Below are positions 5,484-5,591 of a stretch of 5,591 nucleotides of DNA, piece by piece. The notes beneath the pieces were generated by a model. It searched no databases. It saw only the letters and a program-made list of their open reading frames with translations, and was not told the origin of the DNA. The position numbers were made by a program, and so were the translations under genes. Numbering within the stretch: position 1 is the stretch's first letter; each line of letters begins with the position of its first letter. This DNA comes from Acetobacteraceae bacterium (GTDB lineage: Bacteria; Pseudomonadota; Alphaproteobacteria; Acetobacterales; Acetobacteraceae), in contig JASHVB010000945.1 of assembly GCA_030039695.1 (NCBI GenBank), forward strand, positions 1 through 5,591, given 5' to 3'.

Positions 5484-5591
5484 GTGTCGAAATCGTGGGT
5501 AATTGCCGTCGTTGAGGATGACGATTCGTTCCGCATGGCACTTGCCGACTCGCTTCGCTCGTTGGGATATGATGCGAGAGAGTTTGCGTCT
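5484..5591 (+). CDS. Receiver-domain response regulator, N-terminal part
   Basis: The first 36 residues of a second response regulator; the gene runs off the right edge. The translation begins MSKSWVIAVVEDDDSFRMAL and continues SLRSLGYDAREFAS, matching the first beta strand, the acidic cluster (Glu11, Asp12, Asp13) that binds magnesium, and the first helix of CheY-like receiver domains. The style (VVEDDDSFRMAL...LGYDAREFAS) is that of FixJ-type receivers. The phospho-acceptor Asp and any output domain are outside the window, so it may be another FixJ-type regulator or a single-domain receiver. It uses a GTG start with AAAAGGA 6 nt upstream and follows the complete FixJ-type gene after an 88-bp gap. 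Tandem regulators of this kind are commonly linked to a hybrid histidine kinase, which may lie further right. Confidence 0.85.
   Translation, partial: MSKSWVIAVVEDDDSFRMALADSLRSLGYDAREFAS

Overview
The window comes from a GC-rich bacterial chromosome or large replicon, most likely a proteobacterium and probably an alphaproteobacterium. The two clues are the FixJ-type response regulators, whose HTH ends in the KIHRG...MRKMGA form usual in rhizobia, methylobacteria and acetic-acid-bacteria relatives, and the strong G/C bias at third codon positions. The species cannot be named from the sequence.

Left part (1-2506): a small catabolic-looking group. On the minus strand a 406-residue flavin-dependent monooxygenase/acyl-CoA-dehydrogenase-like oxidoreductase (389-1609) is followed by the first 80 codons of a carboxymuconolactone decarboxylase/AhpD-fold protein (1-242, cut by the window edge). 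Divergent from them, across a 138-bp shared promoter region, is a 252-residue short-chain dehydrogenase (1748-2506). A monooxygenase, a CMD-fold protein and an SDR together suggest oxidation of an aromatic, terpenoid or steroid-like compound. The substrate is not visible, and neither is the flavin reductase the monooxygenase would probably need.

Middle (2507-4387): a gene-free stretch of visibly lower G+C (2507-2788), then a minus-strand regulator made of an OmpR/PhoB-type winged helix fused to a STAND (NB-ARC-like) ATPase. It has no C-terminal sensor/repeat region. Homology seems to stop near position 2914; from there third-position G/C falls in the regulator's frame and rises in a neighbouring frame, which suggests a rearranged or frameshifted end.

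Right part (4388-5591): a 378-bp divergent intergenic region with an imperfect tandem repeat (4461-4520) and a plausible sigma-70-like promoter (4702-4730). It is followed by a complete FixJ-type response regulator (4766-5395) and the start of a second receiver-domain protein (5484 to the edge). The two probably form a two-component signalling operon whose histidine kinase lies outside the window.

I see no RNA gene, CRISPR array, complete insertion sequence or clearly new multi-gene system. The most unusual items are the truncated winged-helix/STAND regulator, the tandem repeat in the divergent region, and a monooxygenase lacking the C-terminal His known from some relatives.
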